From NCBI RefSeq assembly GCF_004331265.1, contig NZ_SJOO01000016.1, forward strand, positions 1 to 64,000: a DNA stretch of 64,000 nt. The letters run 5' to 3'. This document shows, one piece after another, positions 1 to 8,564 of the stretch (the first letter of the stretch is position 1; every line of letters starts with the position of its first letter). Below the pieces are notes generated by a model, which saw only the letters and a list, made by a program, of their open reading frames with translations, made no database searches and was not told the origin of the DNA. A program made the position numbers and the translations under genes. This DNA comes from Enterobacter wuhouensis (GTDB taxonomy: Bacteria > Pseudomonadota > Gammaproteobacteria > Enterobacterales > Enterobacteriaceae).

Positions 1-159
1 TCCCGCTTCAAAGTCGGCTTAATTTTGCTCACATAGAATTGCGGCCATAAAATTTACAAAACTGATAATTCGAAGCGACGTAGAAACTTAGAAACGAAAC
101 GGTGAAGCTTTAATCAGCTATGACAGACCCTCTGTCTTGCGTGCATACTCAAATGAAAC

Positions 160-179
160 TACTGTATATAAAAACAGTA
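160..179. promoter_or_regulatory. LexA (SOS) box of the first umuDC operon
   Basis: The 20-mer TACTGTATATAAAAACAGTA is a perfect match to the SOS consensus (CTG, ten bases, CAG, with AT-rich flanks). It ends 15 bases before the umuD start. The same 20 bases recur before the second umuDC at 25801. A LexA dimer here would repress umuD and umuC until DNA damage. Confidence 0.95.
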
Positions 180-194
180 TTTGAGGTGTGCATT

Positions 195-614
195 ATGGAA
201 TTTATCAGGCCTGCAGAACTGCGAGAAATTATTACTCTCCCGCTATTCAGTGACTTAGTGCAGTGTGGTTTCCCAAGCCCCGCGGCTGATTATGTTGAAC
301 AGCGCATCGATCTCAATGAGTTACTTGTCGCTCACCCGAGTTCGACATATTTCGTCAAAGCCGCGGGTGATTCTATGATCGAAGCCGGGATCAGCGACGG
401 TGATCTACTGGTGGTGGACAGCTCCAGGACTGCTGAACATGGTGACATTGTCATCGCCGCAGTGGAAGGGGAGTTCACTGTGAAACGCCTTCAGTTGCGC
501 CCGACCGTGCAACTCAATCCTATGAACAGCGCCTACAGTCCGATTGTTGTAGGCAGCGAGGACACGCTTGATGTGTTCGGCGTCGTGACTTTCATCGTGA
601 AATCTGCGAGCTGA
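195..614 (+). CDS. umuD: UmuD, SOS mutagenesis protein (first copy)
   Basis: 139-residue UmuD, the self-cleaving accessory subunit of DNA polymerase V. After RecA-promoted cleavage the C-terminal part (UmuD') joins UmuC for translesion synthesis. The cleavage site Cys24-Gly25 lies in VQCGFPSP; the catalytic dyad is Ser60 (AGDSM) and Lys97 (FTVKRL), at the family's usual positions. The open frame extends 25 codons upstream, but the ATG at 195 is preferred: it follows the LexA box and a GAGGTG ribosome site and gives the usual length. umuC follows after two bases. The protein is close to the second copy at 25834, differing mainly at the N-terminus and at scattered conservative positions. Confidence 0.95.
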   Translation: MEFIRPAELREIITLPLFSDLVQCGFPSPAADYVEQRIDLNELLVAHPSSTYFVKAAGDSMIEAGISDGDLLVVDSSRTAEHGDIVIAAVEGEFTVKRLQLRPTVQLNPMNSAYSPIVVGSEDTLDVFGVVTFIVKSAS

Positions 615-616
615 GT

Positions 617-1885
617 ATGTTCGCACTCTGTGATGTGAATTCGTTCTACGCATCATGCGAGACGGTGTTTCGGCCTGATTTGAAGGGGCGCCCGGTTGTC
701 GTTCTCTCGAATAATGATGGCTGCGTAATCGCACGCAGCGCAGAAGCAAAAGCGGTCGGAATCACCATGGGGGAGCCGTTCTTCAAGCAAAAGGAGCTTT
801 TCCGGCGCGCTGGCGTTGTTTGCTTCAGCAGCAACTATGAGCTCTATGCTGACATGTCTAACCGGGTAATGACGACGCTTGAGGAAATGAGCCCCCGCGT
901 TGAAATTTACAGTATCGACGAAGCTTTTTGCGACCTGACAGGTGTTCGCAACTGCCGGGACCTGACTGAGTTCGGCAAAGAGATCCGCGCTACGGTTCTG
1001 AAGCGGACGCATCTGACTGTCGGGGTTGGCATTGCCCAGACGAAGACACTGGCTAAGCTGGCCAACCTCGCCGCTAAGAAATGGCAGCGCCAGACGGGCG
1101 GAGTTGTTGATTTGTCCAATATCGATCGCCAGCGTCGGCTATTGGCTATCGTGCCTGTTGAGGATGTCTGGGGCGTCGGCAGACGCATCAGCAAGAAGCT
1201 GAACGCAATGGGCATTAAAACTGCCCTCGACCTTTCGGAGCAGAGCACGTGGATAATCAGGAAGCATTTTAACGTTGTACTCGAGCGGACAGTCCGGGAG
1301 CTGCGCGGCGAGCCTTGTCTCGATCTTGAAGAGTTTGCGCCGGCAAAGCAGGAAATCGTCTGCAGTCGCTCATTCGGCGAACGCGTTACCGAGTACGAAC
1401 AGATGCGTCAGGCTATCTGCAGTTATGCGGCAAGAGGTGCTGAAAAGCTTCGGGGCGAGCATCAGTATTGCCGCTTTATTTCAGCATTCGTGAAAACCTC
1501 TCCCTTTGCGATTAACGAGCCGTATTACGGTAACAGTGCTTCAATGAAGCTTCTCACCCCTACACAGGATTCCCGCGACATCATCAACGCCGCGGTAAAG
1601 TGCCTGGACAAAATCTGGAAGGATGGCCACCGGTACCAGAAAGCCGGCATTATGCTTGGGGACTTCTTTAGCCAGGGAGTGGCCCAGCTCAACCTGTTCG
1701 ACGAGAACTCGCCGCGTGCAGGTAGCGAAAGGTTGATGGAGATTCTCGATCATCTCAACGCGAAAGACGGGAAAGGCACGCTCTTCTTTGCTGGGCAGGG
1801 CATACAGCAGCAGTGGCAGATGAAACGTGACATGCTCTCACCTCGCTACACAACTCGTTATGCCGATTTATTGACGGTCAGATAG
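617..1885 (+). CDS. umuC: UmuC, Y-family DNA polymerase V catalytic subunit (first copy)
   Basis: 422 residues. The N-terminus MFALCDVNSFYASCE carries the first catalytic Asp, and YSIDEAF near residue 100 carries the Asp-Glu pair of Y-family polymerases. Near residue 355 QLNLFDE is the expected beta-clamp-binding peptide. The polymerase copies past lesions with low fidelity when bound to UmuD' and RecA. It starts two bases after umuD, so the pair is one SOS operon. Its last 18 bases overlap the end of the convergent gene at 1868. Codon choice appears less GC-rich than in the second copy, which fits separate origins rather than recent duplication. All catalytic motifs are intact. Confidence 0.95.
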   Translation: MFALCDVNSFYASCETVFRPDLKGRPVVVLSNNDGCVIARSAEAKAVGITMGEPFFKQKELFRRAGVVCFSSNYELYADMSNRVMTTLEEMSPRVEIYSIDEAFCDLTGVRNCRDLTEFGKEIRATVLKRTHLTVGVGIAQTKTLAKLANLAAKKWQRQTGGVVDLSNIDRQRRLLAIVPVEDVWGVGRRISKKLNAMGIKTALDLSEQSTWIIRKHFNVVLERTVRELRGEPCLDLEEFAPAKQEIVCSRSFGERVTEYEQMRQAICSYAARGAEKLRGEHQYCRFISAFVKTSPFAINEPYYGNSASMKLLTPTQDSRDIINAAVKCLDKIWKDGHRYQKAGIMLGDFFSQGVAQLNLFDENSPRAGSERLMEILDHLNAKDGKGTLFFAGQGIQQQWQMKRDMLSPRYTTRYADLLTVR

Positions 1886-2449
1886 GCCGCCATGGGATTG
1901 AGATACCTCGAAAGGCGAACACGTAAAAGGATAAGTAAAAGTTTTGTTGCTGCCATTAAGTTCGACGTATTGGATGACTAAAGTACAGTTTTTTGGAACA
2001 TCTTCTTTGGAATTTAAAATCGTTTGAATTTCATAGGGAAGAGGGGAAGGTATAGGTGCCCCGTTTGAGGCATTAAGTACTTTAGCTTGCCCTGGTTCAA
2101 GGAGTGTGCCATCAAGCTGATTGTCGAGGTACCATGTACCTATCCCGAAACTCATCTTGCTGTCAATTTCAATAGAAGTAATTGCTGCCGGCTGATTGCC
2201 GTTATTGGCGATCATAAAATGAAGCTTATTTGACTCGCCAGATATGATAGAGGTAACTATTTCTGCCTGTTTAGATTGAAAAACACCATTAATAAATGGA
2301 ATTGTCCATATTGAAAGCAATGTCAGAAAGAAGCCAGTAAACAGAGCAAACGTATTGAGGTGACGGATCCAGTTCTGATAGCTTCCACAGTGGTGACATT
2401 TTTTAGCTCCGTGGTGTATTGGATTTCTACAATCACGACAGTTATTCAT
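1868..2449 (-). CDS. Zinc-ribbon membrane protein of unknown function
   Basis: 193 residues, family not recognised. The first 25 residues hold two CxxC pairs (NNCRDCRNP and KKCHHCGSY), a double-Cys zinc ribbon. One hydrophobic segment follows at about residues 33-57, then about 130 residues of soluble, probably beta-rich sequence with no motif I can name. The likely topology is a cytoplasmic ribbon, one membrane pass and an outer domain; this is inference. The gene is AT-richer than its neighbours and converges on umuC with an 18-base overlap, suggesting accessory DNA. Its role and any SOS link are unknown. Confidence 0.75.
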   Translation of the reverse strand: MNNCRDCRNPIHHGAKKCHHCGSYQNWIRHLNTFALFTGFFLTLLSIWTIPFINGVFQSKQAEIVTSIISGESNKLHFMIANNGNQPAAITSIEIDSKMSFGIGTWYLDNQLDGTLLEPGQAKVLNASNGAPIPSPLPYEIQTILNSKEDVPKNCTLVIQYVELNGSNKTFTYPFTCSPFEVSQSHGGLSDRQ

Positions 2450-2497
2450 AAGGCATTCCCTGCTTATACCATGAACAATATTATTGAATACATAGTA

Positions 2498-3172
2498 CTA
2501 GAGCGAGACTGGTTCTAATAGGTCATGTCCTTGGTTTTTTACATTACCCACGGCGCGCGTCACGGCGTGCCAGATAAACTTGTCGGGGGGCTCTGCTCCG
2601 TCGGCAGCTATCTCTTCAGCTTCTTTCCCTCCAATATCCTGACGCATCCATTCGCGCGCTGCTTCAGGTGACAGAACCAGCGGCCGGCGGTCGTGAATGT
2701 CGACCAGTCCTTTGTCAGCTGCAGACGTCACTATCAAAAAGCCCTCAGCTTCGTCACCACGCTCAAACGGCGTGCTGCCGATCGCCGCCATGAATATTGG
2801 CTGGCCGTCGGCACGGTGAATGAAGTAGGGCTGTTTCTTGTCGCCTTCCTTTTTCCATTCGAACCAACCATCGGCGAAGCAGATTGCCCGGCCATGCTGC
2901 CAGAGAGGTTTGAACATTCTGCTGGTGGCCGCTGTTTCGACGCGCGCGTTAATCAGTGGCGGCTTATCCCACCACCCGGGCGCGTAGCCCCAGAATACCG
3001 GATCGAGGTGCAGTTGTTCATCGCGTTCGCTCAACAGCAGAACTTTGGTTCCGGGGGAGACGTTGTACCGGCCAATGGGTTCAGGGTCGTATGCTATGTC
3101 GCGATCAGCTTCATCGGACAGGTAAGCCAAGTATTCTTCACGCGTTTGAGCTTGTGCAAAACGTCCACACAT
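2498..3172 (-). CDS. SRAP-family abasic-site processing protein (YedK/HMCES type)
   Basis: 224 residues, starting MCGRFAQ. In SRAP proteins Cys2, exposed after Met removal, forms a thiazolidine crosslink with abasic sites in single-stranded DNA. Other expected residues are present: ADGWFEWKK (conserved Glu) around residue 105 and IHDRRPLVL (conserved His) around residue 160. Length fits E. coli YedK. The role is to shield abasic sites from cleavage and error-prone bypass. It lies beside umuDC, so this edge of the window groups DNA-damage functions. SRAP genes also occur on prophages and plasmids. The ATG at 3172 has a GGAGG site just upstream. Confidence 0.92.
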   Translation of the reverse strand: MCGRFAQAQTREEYLAYLSDEADRDIAYDPEPIGRYNVSPGTKVLLLSERDEQLHLDPVFWGYAPGWWDKPPLINARVETAATSRMFKPLWQHGRAICFADGWFEWKKEGDKKQPYFIHRADGQPIFMAAIGSTPFERGDEAEGFLIVTSAADKGLVDIHDRRPLVLSPEAAREWMRQDIGGKEAEEIAADGAEPPDKFIWHAVTRAVGNVKNQGHDLLEPVSL

Positions 3173-3200
3173 AGAAACCTCCAGTCGGATGTCAGACTGA

Positions 3201-3591
3201 AAGTATAGGGCAGGGAGAAAAATCAGCGCGCTGGTAAAGTCTTACAAACGGATTCGTGGCGATTATGCTGATCAGGTAGAGAGGCGTAAAGCGGTGTGTT
3301 ACGAAACTGGAAGGAGCTACGCAAAAGAGGGGATTTTGGGGGCAAATTTGGGGGCATTTTGAAGGAAGGGACACCGATAGGGGCACAAAAAAGACCGTGC
3401 ACGTCCGTAGATGTCCGTTAAATGATTCGGGCTAACTCACTGATTTAATGGCAAATAAAGCTATTTCAATGAGTTGCGAATTTTCTGCACACTAAAACTG
3501 CACAAACAGCTTTTTCATTAAATTTTACCGAAATGAATGTGGCTACGATCTTACGTTGGCGAACTCATCGCCCTCGCAAAGTCGATCATAC
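3201..3591. other. Gene-poor stretch with short repeats, possible integration scar
   Basis: No convincing gene lies here. A tandem repeat TTTGGGGGCA occurs at 3335-3344 and 3347-3356, and GTCCGT is repeated at 3403-3408 and 3413-3418. On the plus strand the frame is open from 3201 to 3362 (about 53 codons, no start codon with a ribosome site). It encodes a basic peptide including GDYADQVERRKAV, loosely like the end of a tyrosine integrase. Repeats of this kind sit near integrase genes of some elements, so this may be an attachment region or integrase remnant. That is only inference. Confidence 0.3.
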
Positions 3592-3852
3592 CTACATTGC
3601 GTGCGCGCTGCTTTTAATTTTAGTTATAAGCTTTTCAGTGTTAGATAAGCCTTCCGCAACGTCATTATCAATGACGGAAGTGCCAAATTCGTTGATTAAA
3701 TCAAGCAAAATCTCGTATGCCTGGATGAGTTCCAGAAGATTAAACAGGGCTTTTTGATCGGCGTTTGAGGGACACGGATGGTTGACGGAAGTTTGATTTA
3801 CAATCCATTCAAGATTGGTTTTGATGGCTTCTACTTTTTGGTAGCTATACAT
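3592..3852 (-). CDS. Small hypothetical protein
   Basis: 86 residues, acidic and helical (for example FNLLELIQAYEILLDLINEF), with no family I recognise. The composition looks like real protein rather than random translation, but the ribosome site is weak: GAGGA lies about 15 bases from the ATG. It stands alone between the repeat stretch and rstA in AT-rich DNA. The 262 bases between it and rstA hold no other supportable gene. It may be cargo of the same accessory segment as umuDC, or spurious. Confidence 0.45.
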   Translation of the reverse strand: MYSYQKVEAIKTNLEWIVNQTSVNHPCPSNADQKALFNLLELIQAYEILLDLINEFGTSVIDNDVAEGLSNTEKLITKIKSSAHAM

Positions 3853-4114
3853 ATTTCATTGGCTTAAATCCTCATATCAAGATTTTCGTGAAAACATAGT
3901 GTCAGGCTTTCTTTGAGAGCCTTTGATATCACTGAAGGAACGGTTGGCGACCAGGCCGGGATGAGAGAACTGCAGTAGCATTGCGATCGCGCTACTGCTG
4001 ATATGTCCCCTTGAATACGGGTTCGAGGAGAGTGACTTAATTATGAAGCAATTCACCCTATTTTCAAGGGAGATGTTGCGCAATTGTATAAATCAGGCAT
4101 TCGGAGAGACGTGA

Positions 4115-4831
4115 TTAGGTCTCCCAGGCGTGCGGAGCAAACAGATACCCCTTATTTCGCACGGTTTTAATGCGGTAGGGTTCCGTGGCGTTATCCAGCA
4201 GTTTTTTACGCAGGCGTGAAATCGCGACGTCTACGCTGCGATCCATTCCGTCGTAACTCACGCCGCGCAGATTTTTCAGCAACGCATCCCTGTCCATAAT
4301 CTGCCCGGCGTGGGTTGCCAGCTCCCACAGCAGGTCGAAATCTGCGGTAGAGAGTGCGATAAGCTCACCTGAAAGCAGCACCTGGCGGTTGACCGGGTCA
4401 ATAGATAAGGTCCCAAAGCGCATTGCCTTATGTGGCGTGAGTGAGGGGGCGGGCGCTTCACGCTCGATGCTCGCACGCTGGCGCAAATGGAGTCGCAGAC
4501 GGGCAAGCAGAACGGCAGGAGGGGTCGTTTTGAGAATGTAGTCGTTGGCACCCATCTCCAGCGAGAGAATATGGTTCATGTCGCTGTCGAGAGAGGTAAG
4601 CAGTACGATAGGGCCATCCCATTGGGCGCGCAGGTCACGGCAAAGCGTCATCCCGTCTTTACCGGGGAGCATGATGTCCAGCAGGACCAGATCCGGATTT
4701 TCGCGTATCACCACCTCTTCAGCGCGATCGCCGCGCGGCTCAACAATGACGTCCATATCATGCTTACCCAGATAGGCGGCGATCAGTTGGCCCACTTCGG
4801 GTTCATCTTCTACATAAACAATCTTATTCAT
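4115..4831 (-). CDS. rstA: RstA, OmpR-family response regulator
   Basis: 238 residues. The receiver domain (about 1-120) has acidic residues at 8-10, phospho-acceptor Asp52 (LVLLDIMLPG) and the conserved Lys in YILKTTP. The C-terminal winged helix spans about 135-235. RstA is the regulator of the RstB sensor; in E. coli it sits in the PhoP circuit and activates asr. The ATG at 4831 is chosen because it matches E. coli RstA; an in-frame ATG 12 codons upstream exists. In E. coli rstB follows at once, but here the end reads HAWET-stop and no rstB lies downstream. The protein itself looks intact. Confidence 0.93.
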   Translation of the reverse strand: MNKIVYVEDEPEVGQLIAAYLGKHDMDVIVEPRGDRAEEVVIRENPDLVLLDIMLPGKDGMTLCRDLRAQWDGPIVLLTSLDSDMNHILSLEMGANDYILKTTPPAVLLARLRLHLRQRASIEREAPAPSLTPHKAMRFGTLSIDPVNRQVLLSGELIALSTADFDLLWELATHAGQIMDRDALLKNLRGVSYDGMDRSVDVAISRLRKKLLDNATEPYRIKTVRNKGYLFAPHAWET

Positions 4832-4958
4832 ACAGCGTCTGTTATTGCGAAAAATGTCAACATACACCGCGCAACCTTAACCTTCCATTAATCTTTCAAA
4901 ATTAGCGCCAGTTCCGTTATTCTGGTTCGCATTGTTACTTGATTGTTATGGGAAAATC

Positions 4959-5294
4959 ATGGGGCTGGTGATTAAAGCCGCGCTGGGTGCGCTGGTGGTG
5001 TTACTGATTGGCATTCTGGCTAAAACGAAAAACTACTACATTGCCGGGTTGATTCCTCTTTTCCCGACGTTCGCGCTGATTGCGCATTACATCGTTGCCT
5101 CTGAGCGAGGAACGGAAGCGCTGCGCACGACTATCGTGTTTGGCATGTGGTCTATCATCCCTTATTTTCTCTATCTGCTGTCACTCTGGTACTTCACCGG
5201 TTTTCTGCGTCTTCCCCTGGCGCTGGGCGGGGCAGTGGTCTGCTGGAGCCTCAGCGCCTGGGTGTTGATCTTCTTCTGGAGCCGTTTCCACTAG
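4959..5294 (+). CDS. ydgC: YdgC, small GlpM-family membrane protein
   Basis: 111 residues, almost wholly hydrophobic, with three to four membrane segments (about 3-23, 28-48, 58-80, 88-108). It strongly resembles E. coli YdgC, a GlpM-family inner-membrane protein of unknown role. The ATG at 4959 (MGLVIKAAL) gives the E. coli length; the frame opens nine codons earlier without a better ribosome site. It is divergent from rstA, as in E. coli, and its end overlaps convergent folM by four bases. Confidence 0.9.
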   Translation: MGLVIKAALGALVVLLIGILAKTKNYYIAGLIPLFPTFALIAHYIVASERGTEALRTTIVFGMWSIIPYFLYLLSLWYFTGFLRLPLALGGAVVCWSLSAWVLIFFWSRFH

Positions 5295-6013
5295 CGTAGC
5301 GGACGTCCACCGTCCACCGCGAAGGTTCTGCCGGTGACGTAACAGCTGGTGAGCAGATAGTCGATAAGATCGATCACCTCTTTCTCGCCGGGGGCGATTT
5401 TCATCAGCGATTTGTTCAGCGCCTGCTGGCGGTACTCCGCGTCATCGCCTTCGTTGAACAAAATCATCGCCGGGGCGATGGCGTTCACTTTTACTTCAGG
5501 CGCCAGCTTGCGGGCAAACGAGCGCGTCATGTTATCCAGGGCGGCTTTGCTGGCTGCATAGGCGATGTGCTTGTCGCTGCCGCGCTCCACCACGTAATCC
5601 GTGAAATGAATAATGTCGCCAGCGGCATGCCCGTGGCCGCGGAGCAGATCCTGCAGCGCATGGTTTAGCAGATAGGGAGCATTCACGTGAATTTGCAGCA
5701 TGCAGGAGAGCGTTTCGCTGAGCGCCGTGCCTGACGTTTCTGCCTGCCATGCGCTGGCATTATGGATAACGGCGCGAAGCCCGTGGGTGGTGGATTTCAC
5801 CTTTTCGGCAAAGGCAAGAATACCTTCATCAGTAGAAAAATCCGCCTGAATGCAGGTTGCACCCGCTTTCCGCAGCCCCTCAATCGAGGGATATTCATTG
5901 CGATAGCTCACGATGACGGGATGACGCAGGTTCAGAAAGTGATGGGCAAGGGCGAGGCCGATACGACGGCCTCCACCGGTAATCAGAATTGGACGCTGCT
6001 GCGCATTTCCCAT
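5291..6013 (-). CDS. folM: FolM, dihydromonapterin reductase
   Basis: 240-residue short-chain dehydrogenase. The N-terminal Rossmann motif GGGRRIGLALA is the variant of NADPH-dependent pteridine reductases, and YAASKAALD holds the catalytic Tyr-x3-Lys. FolM reduces dihydromonapterin to tetrahydromonapterin, the phenylalanine hydroxylase cofactor in some bacteria, and has weak dihydrofolate reductase activity. It is cytoplasmic. The start at 6013 (MGNAQQRPI) matches E. coli length; an in-frame ATG lies four codons upstream. It lies 38 bases after ydgI on the same strand, so the two may be cotranscribed. Confidence 0.93.
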   Translation of the reverse strand: MGNAQQRPILITGGGRRIGLALAHHFLNLRHPVIVSYRNEYPSIEGLRKAGATCIQADFSTDEGILAFAEKVKSTTHGLRAVIHNASAWQAETSGTALSETLSCMLQIHVNAPYLLNHALQDLLRGHGHAAGDIIHFTDYVVERGSDKHIAYAASKAALDNMTRSFARKLAPEVKVNAIAPAMILFNEGDDAEYRQQALNKSLMKIAPGEKEVIDLIDYLLTSCYVTGRTFAVDGGRPLR

Positions 6014-6051
6014 CGTATTCTCCATTTCAGTTCAACAATGGGAAAGCGGCG

Positions 6052-7434
6052 TTATCCCATTAGCATCCAGGTTGCCGGTACGGCGGCAATCAGTAACAGG
6101 CCGATCAAGGCCATTTCACGGCGTTTCAGCGCATTCTCCAGCTGATGCGTGCGGCGGGCGTAGATAAAGACCAGCAGACCCGGCGCATACAACACTACCG
6201 ACAGCAGGAGGTGCATCGGGCCGGAAGCATACAACAACCACAGGCCGTAAATACAGGCACCCACACCTACAGCATAGTGCGCCGGGCGCGTGGCGATTTT
6301 TAATAAATACGCACCCACCAGGAAATAGGGTACCAGAATCATCTCTGAAGCGATGGTCAGCAGGGTGTTATAGTCCGAACCTGTGAGCCAGATCAGCACC
6401 AGGCAGACCTGTACGCTGATGTTGGTAAGCCACAGCGAGGCTGAGGGTGCATTGTTTTTATTTTGACGTGCAAAAAGGCGCGGGAACGCTTTGTGCGTGG
6501 CGGCCAGGAAAGGCACCTCAGCGGCCATGATGGTCCAGCTCAGGTATGCGCCACACACGGAGACGATCAGCCCCGCAGCGATCACCACGTCACCCCAGGG
6601 GCCGAGCATTTTCACCATCAGCCCGGCCATGGAGGGGTTACGCATTTCCGCCAGTTCAGGACGCGCCACCACGCCCAGCGACAGCAGCGTCACCAGCAGG
6701 TACACGCCCAGCGCCGCGAGTACGGCCAGCAGCGTAGCGCGGCCCACGTCGCGTTTATTACGCGCCCGGGCAGAGACGACAACCGCACCTTCAACCCCGA
6801 TGAATACCCACAGGGTAATAAGCATCGTGTTTTTTACCTGCTCCCAGACCGGCACGCCCAGCGCGATACCGGTGAAGTCGAGCTTGAACACGTCGAGGCG
6901 GAACGCGATAAACGCGAGCACGATAAACAGGCCAAGAGGAACCAGCTTCGCCAGCGTTGCCACCAGGTTGATGCTGGCGGCGGTCTGAACTCCGCGCAAT
7001 ACCAGCCAGTGAACCACCCACAGCAGTACCGACGCCCCGACGATGGATTGCCAGGTATTGCCGTCGCCAAACAGTCGCAGTTCGGGGGTGTCGGTAAAGA
7101 AGCTGAGCGCTGAGAAGACGATGACCAGGTAAGATACGTTGGCGATAACCGCACACAGCCAGTAGCCCCATGCCGAGCAGAAGCCGATTAACTCTCCGAA
7201 ACCCTCACGGGCGTAGGTAAAAATTCCGCCGTCCAGATCCGGGCGGATGCGCGTCAGCAGGAGCATGGCGAAGGCCAGCAGCAGTATACCGGCTCCGGTG
7301 ATGCCCCAGCCGATCAGCAGCGCGGCAGGGCTTGCGACCGCCGCCATATTTTGCGGCAAACTGAATACACCTGCACCCAGCATTGAGCTCAAAACGAGTG
7401 CAGTTAAAGCACTCAGGCCAAGTTTCTTTTCCAT
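6052..7434 (-). CDS. ydgI: YdgI, APC-family basic amino acid antiporter (ArcD-like)
   Basis: 460 residues with about 12 membrane segments. The first helix carries SSMLGAGVFSLPQ, the amino-acid-binding bend of the APC superfamily. It matches E. coli YdgI, a putative arginine/ornithine antiporter; transport specificity comes from family resemblance and is not shown here. No arginine deiminase genes lie nearby, so exchange could serve another basic amino acid. The start at 7434 gives the E. coli length. It lies between ydgH and folM as in E. coli. Confidence 0.9.
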   Translation of the reverse strand: MEKKLGLSALTALVLSSMLGAGVFSLPQNMAAVASPAALLIGWGITGAGILLLAFAMLLLTRIRPDLDGGIFTYAREGFGELIGFCSAWGYWLCAVIANVSYLVIVFSALSFFTDTPELRLFGDGNTWQSIVGASVLLWVVHWLVLRGVQTAASINLVATLAKLVPLGLFIVLAFIAFRLDVFKLDFTGIALGVPVWEQVKNTMLITLWVFIGVEGAVVVSARARNKRDVGRATLLAVLAALGVYLLVTLLSLGVVARPELAEMRNPSMAGLMVKMLGPWGDVVIAAGLIVSVCGAYLSWTIMAAEVPFLAATHKAFPRLFARQNKNNAPSASLWLTNISVQVCLVLIWLTGSDYNTLLTIASEMILVPYFLVGAYLLKIATRPAHYAVGVGACIYGLWLLYASGPMHLLLSVVLYAPGLLVFIYARRTHQLENALKRREMALIGLLLIAAVPATWMLMG

Positions 7435-7581
7435 TGGCTTCCTGTTATGAAAGGTCCAAATCCAGAATAATTATTTCGCACAGGCGCATAAAAATGGTGG
7501 ATCACACTAAGGCGCGGGATTTTACGGAGTGTCAGGAAAGCATGCAATGATGTGTGGCAGAAATCAGAAAAAAAGTAACAA

Positions 7582-7607
7582 AAAAGGCGGCATTGCGCCG
7601 CCTTTTT
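7582..7607. terminator. Terminator after ydgH
   Basis: Hairpin AGGCGGC-ATT-GCGCCGCCT-like, with five A on the left and five T on the right. It can end minus-strand transcripts from ydgH, whose stop lies 12 bases away, and could also act on the plus strand. Confidence 0.85.
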
Positions 7608-7619
7608 AAAACTGTTTTG

Positions 7620-8564
7620 TTACTTGTACAGATCGGCACTGATGGTGATGTTGTTACCACGTTCCTGCCACTGGCGGGTGATGTGGTAGTACTTCGCCCC
7701 TTTTTTGGCCGCACGCTTCGCTACCTGGTAGGAGATTTCCGTCATGTTGCCATAGTTGCCGGTGAACTTGACGCTGTCGAACGGCACCATCTGCGCGGCA
7801 GTGGCTTTGTTCAACTCTTCAATTTTAGTGCCATCCGGCAGCGTAACGGTGTAGCGCCCGCCTTTGGTGGACTGCGTTTCAAAGAAACGACCCACTTCGG
7901 CGCTTGGTGCCGCAGAGGTGGCCACGCCCGGGATCTCAACTTTCTTCGCTTCTTCGCCGCCTTTCGCTATCGCAGCGCGACCCGCTTCTGAATCCGCAGG
8001 GATGGCGTCCGGGCTTTGCAGTACGCGTTTTTTCGCATCTTCTTTATAGATGAATGCGGTAATACGCTGGTTGCCGCCCTGGTTCGCATCCACCTGACGC
8101 ACGATATAGAAAGAGTAGGCCCCTTTCTCTTTTGCCGCTTTGGTGATGGCGTCGTTCACTTCAGGCTGGCTACGGTAGAAGCCCTGAACGGTGACGGTGT
8201 CGTACGGTTCCAGGAGAACAGCCTGATCTTTTGGCAGCTCAACGATGCCGTTGATCACGCGGTTTTTCGGTGCGTCAGCTTTTGGCGCATCGTCTTTATA
8301 CAGCGCAACGGTGACGCGCTGGTTGCCGCTGTTGCCCGCATCAGACTGGTCGACAACGTAAAACGAGGCCGCGCCGTTTTTATCGGCGGTTTTTGATGCG
8401 GCGGCGACGGCATCGCCAATGGAGTTGTAACGACCCACAATGACCTTATGGTCAAAAGGTTTTAACGCTGCCGCTTGCTCCGGCGTCAACTCTGTCGCGG
8501 CATTCGCGGACAGGGCGGTCGCGGAAAGAAGTGCGGACGCCAGGAGTGTGTTCTTAAGCTTCAT
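7620..8564 (-). CDS. ydgH: YdgH, secreted protein with three DUF1471 (YhcN-like) domains
   Basis: 314 residues. The signal peptide is MKLKNTLLASALLSATALSA with cleavage after SANA. Three related domains follow (about 35-95, 105-170, 245-314), each with an AYSFYIV- or KYYHITRQW-type strand typical of DUF1471/YhcN proteins, small periplasmic or outer-membrane proteins linked to envelope stress and biofilm. E. coli YdgH has the same length and layout; its precise role is unsettled. The ATG at 8564 is preferred over one ten codons upstream because the signal peptide then starts properly. It is divergent from pntA across a 535-base gap. Confidence 0.92.
   Translation of the reverse strand: MKLKNTLLASALLSATALSANAATELTPEQAAALKPFDHKVIVGRYNSIGDAVAAASKTADKNGAASFYVVDQSDAGNSGNQRVTVALYKDDAPKADAPKNRVINGIVELPKDQAVLLEPYDTVTVQGFYRSQPEVNDAITKAAKEKGAYSFYIVRQVDANQGGNQRITAFIYKEDAKKRVLQSPDAIPADSEAGRAAIAKGGEEAKKVEIPGVATSAAPSAEVGRFFETQSTKGGRYTVTLPDGTKIEELNKATAAQMVPFDSVKFTGNYGNMTEISYQVAKRAAKKGAKYYHITRQWQERGNNITISADLYK

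Noticed and set aside
3173..3230. A CTG...CAG pair upstream of the SRAP gene that looks like a LexA box
   Set aside because: The spacing is 11 bases, not 10, and the flanks do not fit.
3877..4083. A 68-codon minus-strand frame between the small orphan ORF and rstA
   Set aside because: No ribosome site and Ser-rich random composition; a short opposite-strand frame (ends LRNCINQAFGET) is equally unsupported.
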